A stretch of 64,000 bases of DNA. Source: Spongilla lacustris (lineage: Eukaryota; Porifera; Demospongiae; Spongillida; Spongillidae). The stretch spans positions 4,459,720 through 4,523,719 of the forward strand of contig OX442433.1 in NCBI GenBank assembly GCA_949361645.1, written 5' to 3'. Shown in pieces: positions 26,401 through 37,300 of the stretch. Made by a program: the position numbers and the translations under genes. The notes under the pieces were generated by a model that made no database searches, was not told the DNA's origin, and saw only the letters and a list, made by a program, of their open reading frames with translations. The stretch's first letter is position 1. Each line of letters begins with the position of its first letter.

Positions 26401-28054
26401 GACAAGATACAAAGCTCTAATTAGCAGCATACAACTCTCTTAGTACTTGAGACAGACACTAGTAATTACCACTTGGCAGTAATTCTGGCAAAAAGCTAAG
26501 CATTATAAGTGATATACGGTATTGGTTTCTGCATACTAACAATATTCAATTTACCATTCCATTTGTTAGCCTAACTCATACATGTGATGATGACTTATAA
26601 CCTCCTTTGGACTGATTTAGTGCATTACCATGGTTACCTCTTTAGTCATGCAGAGAGAACTGGAGAAGATTGAGAAGAATGCTGCTACAATTGCTGAACA
26701 CCAAAGTTTACCTGCAGCTGCTAAGGAGAAGCTGAGAAATGATGTGAAGGTGTGTGAAGTGATGTGAAGGTGTGTGAAGGGATGTGAATTTTTTTTACAT
26801 ATGAATGATTACCCTGCAGGAGTTTGTTGCTAAGTACAACGAAAAGATGCAGTCCATGCACAAGCGAGGAGAGGAGATGATGTCATTCTACGATGAACTT
26901 CTGGTGAGCATTAATTAGCTCTTAGCCATGCACAGTATGTGATATCATTAGGTCTTAGGTACTGTACTGTACAGATCTACACATAACTGTCATTCTCTTG
27001 TTGAAACAGAAAAGGTTTGGAGAACAACCCACAACTGACTCTGAAGATTTTTTTTCAGTGATAGCCAAGTTTATATCTCAATTCAACTTGGTGTGCAAAG
27101 AGCTATTTCCTGCACCAGTTCAGAAGAAAAAGCCCAGGTATAGCAAAATGATTGTGCACATCATTTGCTTTGTCATTTGTGTTTGATTGTGTCGGGCACA
27201 CCTATCATACCCACTCAGTTACTACATGTACATGCTTTCTGTTATTTAGTGCGGCTGAGGTAAAGGAGCAGATGCGCATGTTGCAGACACCTGCTACTGC
27301 ATCTGAATCTCCAGCTCGTGTAAATGTAAGTACTAAGTCTACTACAGTTCCATATACCACTGCATGTGATTGATTTTCCCTTCCCTTCTCTCAAATGTTA
27401 GCAGCTGCAAGAGAGAAGTGTCCCTCATGACGTGCCAAAAGGAAAATCAGTATCGACTGAACATACTGCTGACAGTGCTGTTAGTACCTGTGGCTGCATG
27501 GGTAGATGTTCAGGATCCATGTGTATATACGAGACTAAGTATTACATTACCACACCTTGGGCCTATAGTCAGTATTGCATTACCACACCTTGGGCCTATA
27601 GTTAGTATTGCACTTTTTAACGTGTCCGTCCACACAGAAGTAATTGCATGGCATAGCTGACATATGTTAACATACTCTGGCCCTACATGTTTGTGTTCAG
27701 TGTTTGCCATCTGCCATTCTCTTCTGTTAACAGCCAAGGTCAGTTCCCACTGGTGGGATCCGTGCTGTGCGCCCTAAGGAGGGTTCCTTAGAAAAATTGA
27801 CCAAAGATGGAAATAAATGGGGGAAAAGATACTTTGAGCTGGAGAATAGCAAACTGCACTACTACAACAGTAAGGGGCAGAAGTACTGTGACACCATCAG
27901 GCTGTACAATGTGCCAATAAAGCTGGACCAGAGTGATCCACGAGTCATTGTCGTAAGTGCAGAATCCCGTGTGTGGCACTTGAGAGCACAGAGTGAACTT
28001 GAAGCTTCAGAATGGTTGCAAGCATTGACTATACACAGTGGAGTGCAGTCATAA
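9832..28054 (+). CDS. PH-domain-containing formin (FH1-FH2), 31 exons, about 1,517 residues
   Basis: Actin nucleator/elongator: FH2 dimers ride the barbed end and FH1 recruits profilin-actin. Exons: 9832-9846, 10452-10496, 10864-11028, 11467-11559, 11964-12044, 12461-12551, 13827-13980, 14464-14518, 14590-14693, 14754-14808, 15268-15328, 17423-17554, 17731-19076, 19139-19204, 19263-19315, 19719-19824, 19885-20185, 20264-20340, 22121-22247, 22657-22828, 23159-23249, 23430-23516, 23615-23767, 24229-24358, 24576-24608, 26646-26749, 26820-26903, 27010-27137, 27250-27325, 27402-27449, 27734-28054. Phases agree throughout; the end of exon 30 is least certain. Order: PH-like regions at about 60-145 and 195-300, disordered region 350-870, FH1 905-965, FH2 975-1400, PH 1420-1515. 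No GBD/FH3 armadillo region was seen, unlike DIAPH, DAAM and FMNL. From memory, an animal subtype with PH domains ('PHCF') has been described, and this fits it. Candidate poly(A) signal at 28198. Confidence 0.9.
9900..10035. repeat. CA-rich degenerate microsatellite (formin intron 1)
   Basis: Alternating purine/pyrimidine CA/CG-rich sequence with many interruptions. Intron 1 also holds a (GT)8 plus G29 run at 10301-10345. Confidence 0.9.
10301..10345. repeat. (GT)n followed by a run of 29 G
   Basis: A (GT)8 block runs straight into an uninterrupted G tract about 100 bases before formin exon 2. Such a run can form G-quadruplex structures and is error-prone in assembly, so its length should not be trusted. 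Confidence 0.9.
11738..11805. repeat. Palindromic repeat C, diverged copy in formin intron 4
   Basis: 'gggcataacccaacctttgc' and 'ccaatacgcgaaggcagggc' form an imperfect hairpin of the same family as 2997-3051. It lies in the intron between exons 4 and 5. Confidence 0.6.
12053..12290. repeat. (GT)n with ATGCATG-bearing variants (formin intron 5)
   Basis: A pure GT tract from about 12065 to 12122 passes into a longer degenerate zone, 'gtgtgcatgcatgtgtg'. Alternating purine-pyrimidine sequence of this length can adopt Z-DNA. It starts eight bases after the exon 5 donor. Confidence 0.95.
13534..13672. repeat. (CA)n microsatellite (formin intron 6)
   Basis: Interrupted on the left by CG and CATG, pure from about 13593 to 13672. 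Confidence 0.97.
14059..14262. repeat. 16-base tandem repeat (formin intron 7)
   Basis: The unit 'taccctagcctaccac' is repeated about a dozen times, with variants 'taccctgtagcttaccac'. It consists of pyrimidine-rich, CTAC-based words and is non-coding. Confidence 0.92.
14397..14453. repeat. (GT)n microsatellite next to the formin exon 8 acceptor
   Basis: The GT tract ends about ten bases before the exon 8 acceptor ('gtgtgcag'), so it replaces a usual pyrimidine tract. GU-rich tracts at acceptors can bind CELF/TDP-43-type proteins; any role here is inference. Confidence 0.93.
14922..15266. repeat. 29-base minisatellite abutting the formin exon 11 acceptor
   Basis: About twelve copies of a 29-base unit containing 'gtgccacttgatgtgtacat'. 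Copies are almost identical; a few have single changes such as 'tacttg' or 'gcacatg'. The final copy runs directly into the 'gtgtgtgcag' acceptor of exon 11, so the array supplies the upstream acceptor context. Minus-strand open frames of up to 190 residues across it are repeat artefacts. Confidence 0.95.
15687..17377. mobile_element. Foldback DNA transposon, 1.69 kb, TA target duplication (formin intron 11)
   Basis: Two arms of about 840 bases (15687-16530 and about 16542-17377) are reverse complements. Long stretches are almost identical; for example the roughly 195 bases around 16046-16220 show about one mismatch. The spacer is about a dozen bases, between the complementary 'accaaggtagcgatcga' sequences. 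Ends are CAGTGGATAACGTGATAG and its complement, flanked by TA on both sides, as for Tc1/mariner-type insertions. There is no transposase; the small frames in each arm are mirror copies. It is a non-autonomous foldback element lying wholly in an intron. Confidence 0.88.
17389..17420. repeat. Poly-C tract forming the formin exon 12 acceptor
   Basis: A C run broken only by single T residues lies between the foldback element's end (17377) and the AG at 17421-17422. It serves as the pyrimidine tract of exon 12. Confidence 0.9.
17731..19076 (+). other. Formin exon 13: long disordered region with internal repeats
   Basis: This 1,346-base exon encodes about 448 residues rich in Ser, Thr, Pro, Asn and Val. 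It contains three to four tandem units reading 'TSPPNNRFTGSTTLAPGPI' followed by a short RAENAQ-type linker (17935-18170). One unit lacks a single proline codon, so the frame is kept. It lies between the PH regions and FH1 and is probably a flexible linker with phosphorylatable Ser-Pro sites. A 401-residue open frame on the opposite strand is a shadow. Confidence 0.85.
19464..19662. repeat. 13-base tandem repeat (formin intron 15)
   Basis: About fifteen copies of 'ggcagcaccaata' with 'ggcagtatcaata' variants. Because 13 is not a multiple of three, the long minus-strand frame (LPIGAAYWCCLL pattern) cycles through frames. It is an artefact. Confidence 0.95.
19885..20185 (+). other. Formin exon 17: FH1 polyproline segment
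   Basis: From about 19980 to 20162 the exon encodes runs of up to about 17 prolines broken by single Leu/Ala/Gly/Phe residues, mainly through CCT/CCA/CCC codons. These are profilin and SH3 binding tracts. It sits directly before the FH2 start, as in all formins. The near-repetitive CCT codons make length polymorphism likely. Confidence 0.95.
20341..22120. other. Formin intron 18, no recognised feature
   Basis: A 1.78-kb intron. It holds short duplicated phrases such as the tandem 'gtgtgtgtacatgtattgtgc' type words near 20350-20402, three copies of 'cacatgccctagaagcc' near 21574-21628, and many ACATGTA words. I see no exon-like segment in phase with the formin. Confidence 0.5.
24749..25191. 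mobile_element. MITE-like element D, copy 1 (formin intron 25)
   Basis: Bounded by GGTACCAAGTATT at the left and its reverse complement AATACTTGGTACC at the right, 443 bases, AT-rich, non-coding. A second copy lies in inverted orientation at 53821-54224 in the GCSH intron, with clear base-by-base similarity along its whole length (for example 'agagataaggggtgt' and 'ggaaattttcaatcaaa'). No certain target duplication was found. Confidence 0.8.
25326..26122. mobile_element. MITE-like element E (formin intron 25)
   Basis: Terminal inverted repeats of 22 bases (GGAATTACTGGATTGGCAACGC at the left; complement with one mismatch at the right) enclose 0.8 kb. An additional near-complementary 'agtaccatag / ctatggta' lies just outside. 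A 36-codon frame from ATG 25397 (MAEADILEDPLLQETSE) is present but has no recognisable domain. This is probably a non-autonomous DNA element. Confidence 0.7.
27734..28054 (+). other. Formin last exon: C-terminal PH domain
   Basis: Residues about 1411-1517: 'RPKEGSLEKLTKDGNKWGKR', 'YFELENSKLHYYNSKGQKY', 'RVWHLRAQSELEASEWLQAL'. G-S-L-x-K at strand one, W-x-K-R-Y-F and the closing E-W-L-Q-A-L helix are canonical for PH. A PH domain replaces the DAD tail that autoinhibited formins carry at this place, and no DAD-like basic motif is visible. Membrane or partner recruitment of the C terminus is inferred. Confidence 0.9.
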
Positions 28055-28328
28055 TTTATTTGTTCTATGTGTTTTATAAAAGTTGCATACAATTTTTATT
28101 TTGGTTTATTTTTTCACTGTTATTCAAATGTTGGACCTTTTACATTGACTTTCAAGAATTCTGGCATATTTGTACATACATGTATGTATATATTGGTAAT
28201 AAACTCTTTGAAATAATATTAACACAAGGGTGGGGGAAAAAAAAAAACAACACAATGAACTAATCACAAATGCAAAGTACTAGTAAAAGTCTGATCTATT
28301 AACCAAACCGTTCCATGTAATTGAGAAG
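28055..28328. promoter_or_regulatory. Shared 3' region of the convergent formin and UBE2V genes
   Basis: 274 bases separate the two stop codons. AATAAA for the formin (+) is at 28198-28203. For the minus-strand gene, AATAAA (read as tttatt on +) occurs at 28055-28060, 28095-28100 and 28105-28110. The 3' untranslated regions therefore probably overlap. Confidence 0.55.
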
Positions 28329-31300
28329 TTAGTAATTTGAATCAGGTGGTTGTGGTAGTTTCATATTCTCTTTCTGCTGCATTAGCCTGCATTAAAAATA
28401 ATAATGTAATTAGAATTAATGGCACATCTGGTTCTGGTGATTTAACAAAACAACCACATGCACTATATCTCATTTAATGCAAGGCCACGACTTAATCAGC
28501 TTCACTTAATATATTTTATCAAAAACACCAAGATATCACGGTGCCTATTTTTAAAACTATAACATAACACCAAATACTAAATCATTTAAAAAAAATCCAT
28601 AGAAGCACATTCATGAGAGCATAGCCCTGGTATTTGGTACTATTCCGATGTGGATAAGTGGGATGTGACTTCTTGATTTGTCGTGCTTGTATTAAATACG
28701 ATGCTACACATCATAGGGTCAACTAGCACCTTGTTACATGGATCCATCCCACACATTAAGAGCAAATTCAGTCTCCCATATAAGGCATTCATGGTTGCTG
28801 CAGTTTTGAGGCAAACCTGCATGTTCCAAATTATGGGTAAGTAAATTTATATAATTATAAATTAATGATACATTCTAAGTACATTTTTATATGATGGACC
28901 TGCTTGTGACAATACAACTGCAGCAGTTGCCCTCGCTACCTACAGTATGTCCAAGTCTCCTCCCATAAAGAGCTGTGCACAGTGGCTTGTGACATTGAAA
29001 TGGCTAGGCTAGCGACGGGACACGAGAATGACTTGTGATTGGTTTTCCTCACCCCAGCAACCATATGTCTCCACACCTAGAGGCACACTCACCCATCCTA
29101 GTTCCAAGTATTTTGGATAATTTGCCACATGCATCTATGCCTGGCCACCAATGCTGCAGACCCTATTCTCAGACATAATGGAAGGGTTTAGCAGTCAAAC
29201 ACTGCAGGCTTGTCTAGATAGCATCCAGTTAGGAACAAGAATGTCAGCTGCTCTGGCAGGTATAAACTATTTAGCAGATATTTCCACACCACTCAACAGG
29301 TTTCTAACTAAGGCTCAATGGATGCATTGGTACAGTATCCATGCTTGGGTTGGCTTGCGTTACTGGTACTGGAGCCACCTTATTTCATCGTTTTCCTGAG
29401 AGGCCAATTGTGTATGCTTCCAAAACACTTAATAGAACTACATGCACTCCCAAATTGAGAGGGAAAACCTCAGTATATGGCATTCAGAAGTCTATTTGGT
29501 TATGGATCATAACCTGCGGGTTGTCCTGTTTAGCTCGGAACAAGGCAGGTCATGACTGTTAGTCTGCTTCAACGTTGAGCACTTGTATTGCAGGGGCATC
29601 CAGTTTAAACCCACGAAAAAGCATGGACAAACTGAAACGGCCTGATGATTAACTTGAGAGCACAAGACTATTGAAACCATTGTCAACAACTACACCAAGA
29701 CTGTCTTCCTGTAGCTGCTTGGGACACCACTGATGCCACATACAAAGACCAAGTTTTTACAATTCATTCAGATTGGCTGGAGCCATACAACAAACTTGCA
29801 CCATAACGGAGGCAGCAAACAGAACACACAGTTGTGAAGAAGAGTTACATGCTAACTCAGAATGGTCCAGATGAAATCTATGGCCCAGATATATGTACGG
29901 CAGCCTGGTACTGAGTCCCATTGCACTCGACTTTGTGAGACCTTTTTGTCGTGGACACATTCTAAATGGCTGAAGGTCATCCCATGTTCTCTACCACATC
30001 AGAAACAGAGCATCATCACATTGTGTTGTCTCCGTGGATGTACAGACACAAGTGGTGGATCATCATCCAGCTCGCTCTAACAACATCCCTGACTCCCTTG
30101 GGCACCATGCTCACAACACAGGGCACAACAAACTCAGGAAGGTTATACTAAAGTCACATCATCATGCCTATATATTGGTACTAAAGTGGCCCCTGAGCAG
30201 GTCTTGATCACAACTACAGCTCTAATGTGTTGTGTGCGTGTGTGTGTGCATGTGTGTTACAGCACTGCAGCCCCCTGTTTATGATTATCACAAGTGCTTG
30301 CAATCTACCTCTTGTTTAAACCTATCCTTATATTACTATCTTTTTATTTATCAAGGGGGGCCCTTCTATTTACATTACATAATCATACTAACACACTTTA
30401 CATCATATTATGTGAGGTCCTGTCCCACTGGCTGATAATGTAAATCATTCAACAGCTTTGTAAAACACCAGTTTTTCTGCCAGGTCCTTAATGATGTAAA
30501 CAATGTGTCGGGAACTTATGTAATTCTGTTCATCAACAATTGGATTTATATTCACTGCATCATAGCAAGTTGACACTAGAAATTTAGAAAGCCCTGTACA
30601 TAATACAGCCTCTCCAGTCATTTCCATGTAGCTATACAAGGCCATCCCCACAGCTGTACAAGCACACAACACAGCCATCCCCACAGCTGTACAAGCACAC
30701 AACACAGCCATCCCCACAGCTGTACAAGCACACAACACAGCCATCCCCACAGCTGTACAAGCACACAACACAGCCATCCCCACAGCTGTACAAGCACACA
30801 ACACAGCCATCCCCACAGCTGTACAAGCACACAACACAGCCATCCCCACAGCTGTACAAGCACACAACACAGCCATCCCCACAGCTGTACAAGCACACAA
30901 CACAGCCATCCCCACAGCTGTACAAGCACACAACACAGCCATCCCCACAGCTGTACAAGCACACAACACAGCCATCCCCACAGCTGTACAAGCACACAAC
31001 ACAGCCATCCCCACAGCTGTACAAGCACACAACACAGCCATCCCCACAGCTGTACAAGCACACAACACAGCCATCCCCACAGCTGTACAAGCACACAACA
31101 CAGCCATCCCCACAGCTGTACAAGCACACAACAAATCCATCCCCCACAGCTGTACAAGCACACAACAAAGCCATCCCCATAGCTGTACAAGCACACAACA
31201 AAGCCATCCCCACAGCTGTACAAGCACACAACACAGCCATCCCCACAGCTGTACAAGCACACAACACGGCTATCCCCACAGTTACATAATGTGTACACTA

Positions 31301-34300
31301 CCTGACAGGCGTCACTGCACGCAATCGAACACTAAAATCACAGGTACCTTTTGAGTTCAGAAAGCACATCTTTGATAGTGCTACTTCTTTGCCATTTACC
31401 AGGAGTCAGAAATGGTATATTCACCTGAAGAAAAAGCAGTGACCATAAGTGAAATAGACTAATATAGATAACCATTAACCTGCAAATGGCCAAAAAAAGA
31501 AGTAAAATGGTAATAAGAAATGTATTCATTTGAGCACATGTAAATACTGTTTATCTTGGCTAGGAATAGAGCCACAGCACACTGCTATAGAAGGTAACCT
31601 TAGTTAACTGAGGTTAATGGACCAGAGGAGCATGCTGGTGAACACGTGGTCTGTCTCATGGCTATAGCACTGGTTGGCAAACAGTAATTTTTCTTTCATC
31701 TGGCAGATGGTGGGAGAGTAGATCCAGGCTGAGTCGGTGGATCAGGAGGAGGAGCAGAATCAGAGTTTGGATGAAAGGATTTCTAGGCTGGAGCAGTGAT
31801 GGGTGACTTGTTACACTCAATCAATGCACTTGTGGCAGTGATCCAGTTATTGTCCTCATCAGGATCAGGAGGTGGTACATGTATGTATCTCAAATGCAGG
31901 TTGGGTTGGGATGAAAGGGGTTGTTTCCTTTGGGCCAAAGGCACGCGGTATGGTGCTAATTTACCCACAACGGTGGCACATGAACTGGCAACAAGTCAGT
32001 AGTGGGAAAACGAGGTTGACAAATGTTGCTTGATGATCATATATGGTCTGCAAAGGCCTGGAGTTGTGAGTCCAGAGCCATATTCAACATAGCCACCCGA
32101 GGCAACATACCTATTCTTAGGAACACATTGGAAAGGAAAAATCCAGTGACTTTAGGTTCAATGCCCTATCACATGCCACCCATCATGGCTTTGAGCTTGT
32201 TGCCCTCGGGGTTTGTTCCTCTTGAGTATGGGACAACAAAAAATACATTGGCAAGGGGATGTGTCCAAGGTTGCCAATTGGATTTGATATGTGGAAATGG
32301 CTGACCTACTCCTGGAGCAGTGGGCATTGAAATGGGAGGAGGCTGCGACAGCATCTGCCCTGGTGCTAGCCATGCAAGCAGGTTTGGTACGCTGGAGTGC
32401 CCTCTTGGGTGGATGACCTAGATGTGACATGTGGCTGGTTGCATCACTGTCTACTGGTTTGGCCTCCCAGTTGTCTGAGACCTGCAACGTTTTCAACATG
32501 GAGAGATGCCATAACCAGAAATGTCCCATAACCAGAAATGTCGCCACTGATATGTTTGTTCATCACATGGGGGAGCTCATCAGTCAAGACATGGGGGAGC
32601 TCATGTCATCACGTGGGGGAGCTCATCAGTCATCACGTGGGGGAGCTCATCAGTCATCACGTGGGGGAGCTCATGTCATCACGTGGGGGAGCTCATCAGT
32701 CATCACGTGGGGGAGCTCATCAGTCATCACGTGGGGGAGCTCATGTCATCACGTGGGGGAGCTCATCAGTCATCACGTGGGGGAGCTCATCAGTCATCAC
32801 ATGGGGGAGCTCATCAGTCATCACGTGGGGGAGCTCATCAGTCATCATGTGGGGGAGCTCATCAGTCATCACGTGGGGGAGCTCATCAGTCATCACATGG
32901 GGGAGCTCATCAGTCATCACGTGGGGGAGCTCATAGTCATCACGTGGGGGAGCTCATCAGTCATCACATGGGGGAGCTCATCAGTCATCACATGGGGGAG
33001 CTCAACAGCTCCTGCTCTCAGCGTCACCCCTACCTCACACGTCATCATCGAAGCTTGCAAACCAGCCGGTACTGTTGCCTCAGAATACTCTGCAGGGTGG
33101 TACATTTACCAATGTGTATGCCAAGCATGTTTGGCAGTGTGTTGTTATCTTGTCCCTTATTGAGCTATCGATTTACCTCTTGACAGATGCAGTGGCAGTA
33201 GCCACATACTGTTATATGAATGAGGCTCATGTATGTACTCCATTGTCCTGGCATCAATGGGACTGGTGTCTAGTCCCACATCCAGACAACTAATGCGCCT
33301 ACCATTACCGCATCAGTCCAAACAATGCAAATTGGTATCCATGACAACTTATAGCTGAAACACTTCAGGACTGGTTTCAAAATTATAGAGGTTAAGCCAC
33401 AACATTTGTGGTGTAGGTGGCCTTAACCCACCTGAAGATGATCACAGCACTTGTGGTTAAGCACAATGGGAGTAGCAGACAACTAGTGAAGAAAGATGTC
33501 AGTGGGAGTGCATAGCTTCAAAATGGGCTTGGGGTGTCTGGTCCAAATAAGGAAGGCATTCTAATAAGAGATCTAAAGCATCAATCACAAATTGATTACA
33601 GAAAAGTATGCCTCATACAGACAAAACATACAGCATACAAACATTCATACAGACAAAAGAGGAAATGTGCAAGTTAAAAATAATGGCTGAATGCAAAGAA
33701 AGGTATTGGCTAGGTCATTTATGATTATGTACAAGATAGAAACGTTGGCGCAGATGCATGGTGTCAGATCGGTGATGACAAAGGTAAAAGAAAAGGTTAC
33801 ACACAAAGGCTTACAATGCCATCTTGAATAAGTGTTAAATTTGGATATGGAACAGACTATCGAACTGTGTGTGATCATAGACTGTCCCTAAACGTTATTG
33901 AGGGGCTACAGAAGTAACATCAAGATATGCAAGAAAAAGGTTCAAAGTGAAGTATACATCGGAGTGCAGCACTGCACAGAAGATGTCCAGTACAAATAGA
34001 CTAAACTATCCTGTCTCTCTCACGTTCAGCAGCATTTGACCTGAAGGTCATATCCACTCAACTCAAACTTTTTATTGGGAGCAAACATGACCTCAGGTTA
34101 TACTGCTGAGCTGGGAGAGCAGGACAAACATGCCAAAAATGACATTCCCTGTACAGAGAGAGGGTGGGTATGTGTCCCATTGGTCGTGGAGGTACATATT
34201 GTATTTGGTGGTTGGGGAAATGAGGCACAAGAAGCTAGCCATCAGGAAACTAGCCATCAAGACAAGTCGTTTCTGGCCTGAGGTGTAAGCCTCAATCTAC

Positions 34301-37300
34301 TGCCGCCTGATGTGCCAGAATGCTAGGGCATTGCTAGGAAGAAGAACCACAAGTGAAGTTTAGTGTATTATAAACTCAGTATTTAGTTTTCTGTAATAAG
34401 TATATCTGAGTAGCTTAAATATAATATATACATAACGCAGAACTGTAGGTTAGATCTTGTGTATGTATGTGTATTTTTGGTACAGCTTATGTACTGTAAA
34501 AAATAAAATTCAAGTAGGCAATAAAAAATAAAAAACGACTAGATGCCATGACAACACACAGACTTCATAAAACACCAAGGCAAAGGGTAGGAACTACTAC
34601 AAGAGGTATTTGCTGCCCTTGGTCTTCCGATAGTGCATGGTGTGTTAACTTCTTTGTGTATCAAGCTCAGTGCCAGCTCCATGAAAATGTATCAGGGAGT
34701 ACGTTTGTAGGTAGTGTTTTGCCGATATATATCGAGAACTCAATTGCACTTTAGCGAGTTTACTGCAGCTTACTATCTTTGTCACATTCGAAGCCTAATG
34801 CTTTTGGTTATGTGGACGCACTCTAGCAGAAAAGTTAGAAACTTACTGCTGAATTTGATTTGATTCCATTAAGCGGAGCCTCAACCTTCCGCATATTTTT
34901 CCTGCAAAGTTAGTCATCAGCTCCAGCCAGCACTACTGGCAAAACCACTCCGGCAGCTACTCAAGTGCTGCTGGCCCAAAACACTCCTATGTTGCTGGCC
35001 CCACCCATTCCATCCACTCCAGTGCTGCTGACCCCAGCTGAAGAAACCACGGCCCAACCCATTCTACCCCGGCCATGATACCGCTAACTACATGTAGTCC
35101 TACTGCCTCCATCACCAGCTCCAGCCATAGCTAGTCCTACTGCCTCCATCACCAGCTCCAGGCCATAGCTAGTCCTACTGCCTCCGTCACCAGCTCCAGG
35201 CCATAGCTAGTCCTACTGCCTCCATCACCAGCTCCAGGCCATAGCTAGTCCTACTGCCTCCGTCACCAGCTCCAGCCCATAGCTAGTCCTACTGCCTCCG
35301 TCACCAGCTCCAGGCCATAGCTAGTCCTACTGCCTCCATCACCAGCTCCAGCCCATAGCTAGTCCTACTGCCTCCATCACCAGCTCCAGCCCATAGCTAG
35401 TCCTACTGCCTCCATCACCAGCTCCAGGTCATATTTCTGGTTATGGACCATGGTGGGCACATCAGTTGATCCATGGCAGGAACACAAGTTTGAAACAGAT
35501 TCTCCCCATGGTATTAGTGTGTGCAAATTGGGGGACAGAGTGGAGAAGTAAGGTGTTGGCTCTCATCCATAATGAAGGCAATGTGGGAGTGACTAGCAAG
35601 GAAAGGCATTTATGCACCTTGTCAGATGCCTGTGTTTATTATAAAATTTCTTTGAGGGTGATCCATACGATTACCAGGGGTCAAGAATGGGGTGGCTGAC
35701 GTGATATCATGTAATAATTCTTTTCACTTCTACAGAGGGCAGATCCCTAGCCCATGGAAATACCACCAGCATTGATGGCACTCTTGGTGAAGAGCAAACA
35801 TTCTGTGCTTGGGTCCCGGTTGTCCACAGCTTTTGCAGCAGGCTTGGCAGCCTCCTCAATGAAGGCCTATAAGACGGGCCAGAATCAATATGGACGTATA
35901 TTGCACATGGTCACCCTACATGGATGGAGGCTATATTGTCCCAGTTTGTTGGCCCACCTGTTCATGGATGGCTTAGCATCAGGCATGACCAAGATGTACT
36001 AAGCGGCTCCGTCTATCATACTCAAATCAGGTTTGGAGGATTCCAATATGGCAGATATATAAATCAGCTCAAGGGGGAAGGGAAACCGCACCTTCCAATT
36101 ATGCCACCAGTAATGTGGGTTTTGGATAGCACTTTGGGAGAAAGATCAATTCTCAGCACTGCTGCTGTCTGTGCATTCTGGCAAAGCAGAGGTTCTTTGG
36201 ACTCTACATTCCAACTGTCATCTCAGCGTTGAGGAAATCTCAAGTAAATCTTGTTCTGCACCTTCGGCGCTGTAAGTAACCTTGAAGGCATTGAAGAGGG
36301 ACCATATAGAAAAGGGGTTACACTTATTGTTGCGGCGCCAATACGAGAACTGTAGAGTAGGTTCGATGCCTGCCTTCACAGGTGCAGAAAGCACTGCAGC
36401 CACAGAAACGAGGTCTGGTCAGATAACTCTTGCCACTGAAGCCTCCCTTTCCGACACCTATCACCCCTGAGGTTCAGGACTCGCTAATAACTTGACGCTG
36501 GGTCAATGGCAAAGTTCAGCCCTTTTGCCCATGTCCGACCTCCTAGCAATGTATTGCCAGGAGTGGCCAGAGACTTCCGTAGTTAGGTTCGTTGGTGCAT
36601 GTGTTCACACACTGCAGACATGTTTTACATGTACATGTAGAATACATGGGGTCAGCACACGCATTACAGTGGTGGGTAGGGCTTGGGGAGGCTTCATGCA
36701 GATTCAGGGGATGGTCGCATACAACTCCCTCCAGTGAAGCTATACCGTTTGTCTTGGGAGCCAAGGGTGGTTGGTCAAACACCTAGCCAAGCCCTCATTG
36801 TTAGAAATGGTGCAAAGCTGCTAAACTACTCGTGAGGCTCTGTATGAGTACTAATACTGCATATTCAATGAAGTGTTGTGGTGCTATCAAAGCAGAGCTG
36901 ATCTTAACCAGCTTACCTCACCAGTTGGACCAACTCCAGGAAGATTGATTCTGGTTAAAAATCTGACCTTCGGTGGCTCGTCTGGATAATTAGGACCGCA
37001 GTCAACTTGCAAACTGTAAATTCGCCCTTCATAAGGACACTGGTAAGAGAAGTATATGAATATACACTGACAATAAATGCAGGGTGCATTAACAAACCCT
37101 TATTGGACCAATGATCATTCCATTCCACCTGCTTAGGCTCATGTCGTCATCGTTCATCAAACCCCAGCTGATGGTACCATCCCCCCGACCTTTCTGCCCA
37201 TTCTCCAACTCCTCCAACAGACGAAAGTTTCTGGGTACTGTTTGAAGAAAGGATTAATTCAGAACGCTCGCGAGAGTGCTGCCAGTCTTATACACACAGT

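Larger units (their letters stand above)
20264..27325 (+). other. Formin exons 18-29: FH2 domain
   Basis: It starts with 'KMKPLHWNTLKPAM' (the lasso tryptophan). It continues with 'WYESEKDLFKSLDLEHLEQLF', a 'TLLDFNRSRIIEISL' knob segment, 'ADTFLLKLSEIPLL', and the family signature 'LAVGNYLNAGSNKGNAYGF'. It then has 'LAEFRGNDKKMSLLHYI' and a coiled-coil-rich end (ELEKIEKNAATIAEHQ). Length is about 420 residues, normal for FH2. The conserved elements around the actin-contacting isoleucine and lysine appear present, so the domain looks functional. Confidence 0.93.

Noticed and set aside
30445..31298. Minus-strand open frames of 215-271 codons
   Set aside because: They are produced by a 33-base tandem repeat, whose period keeps all frames open.
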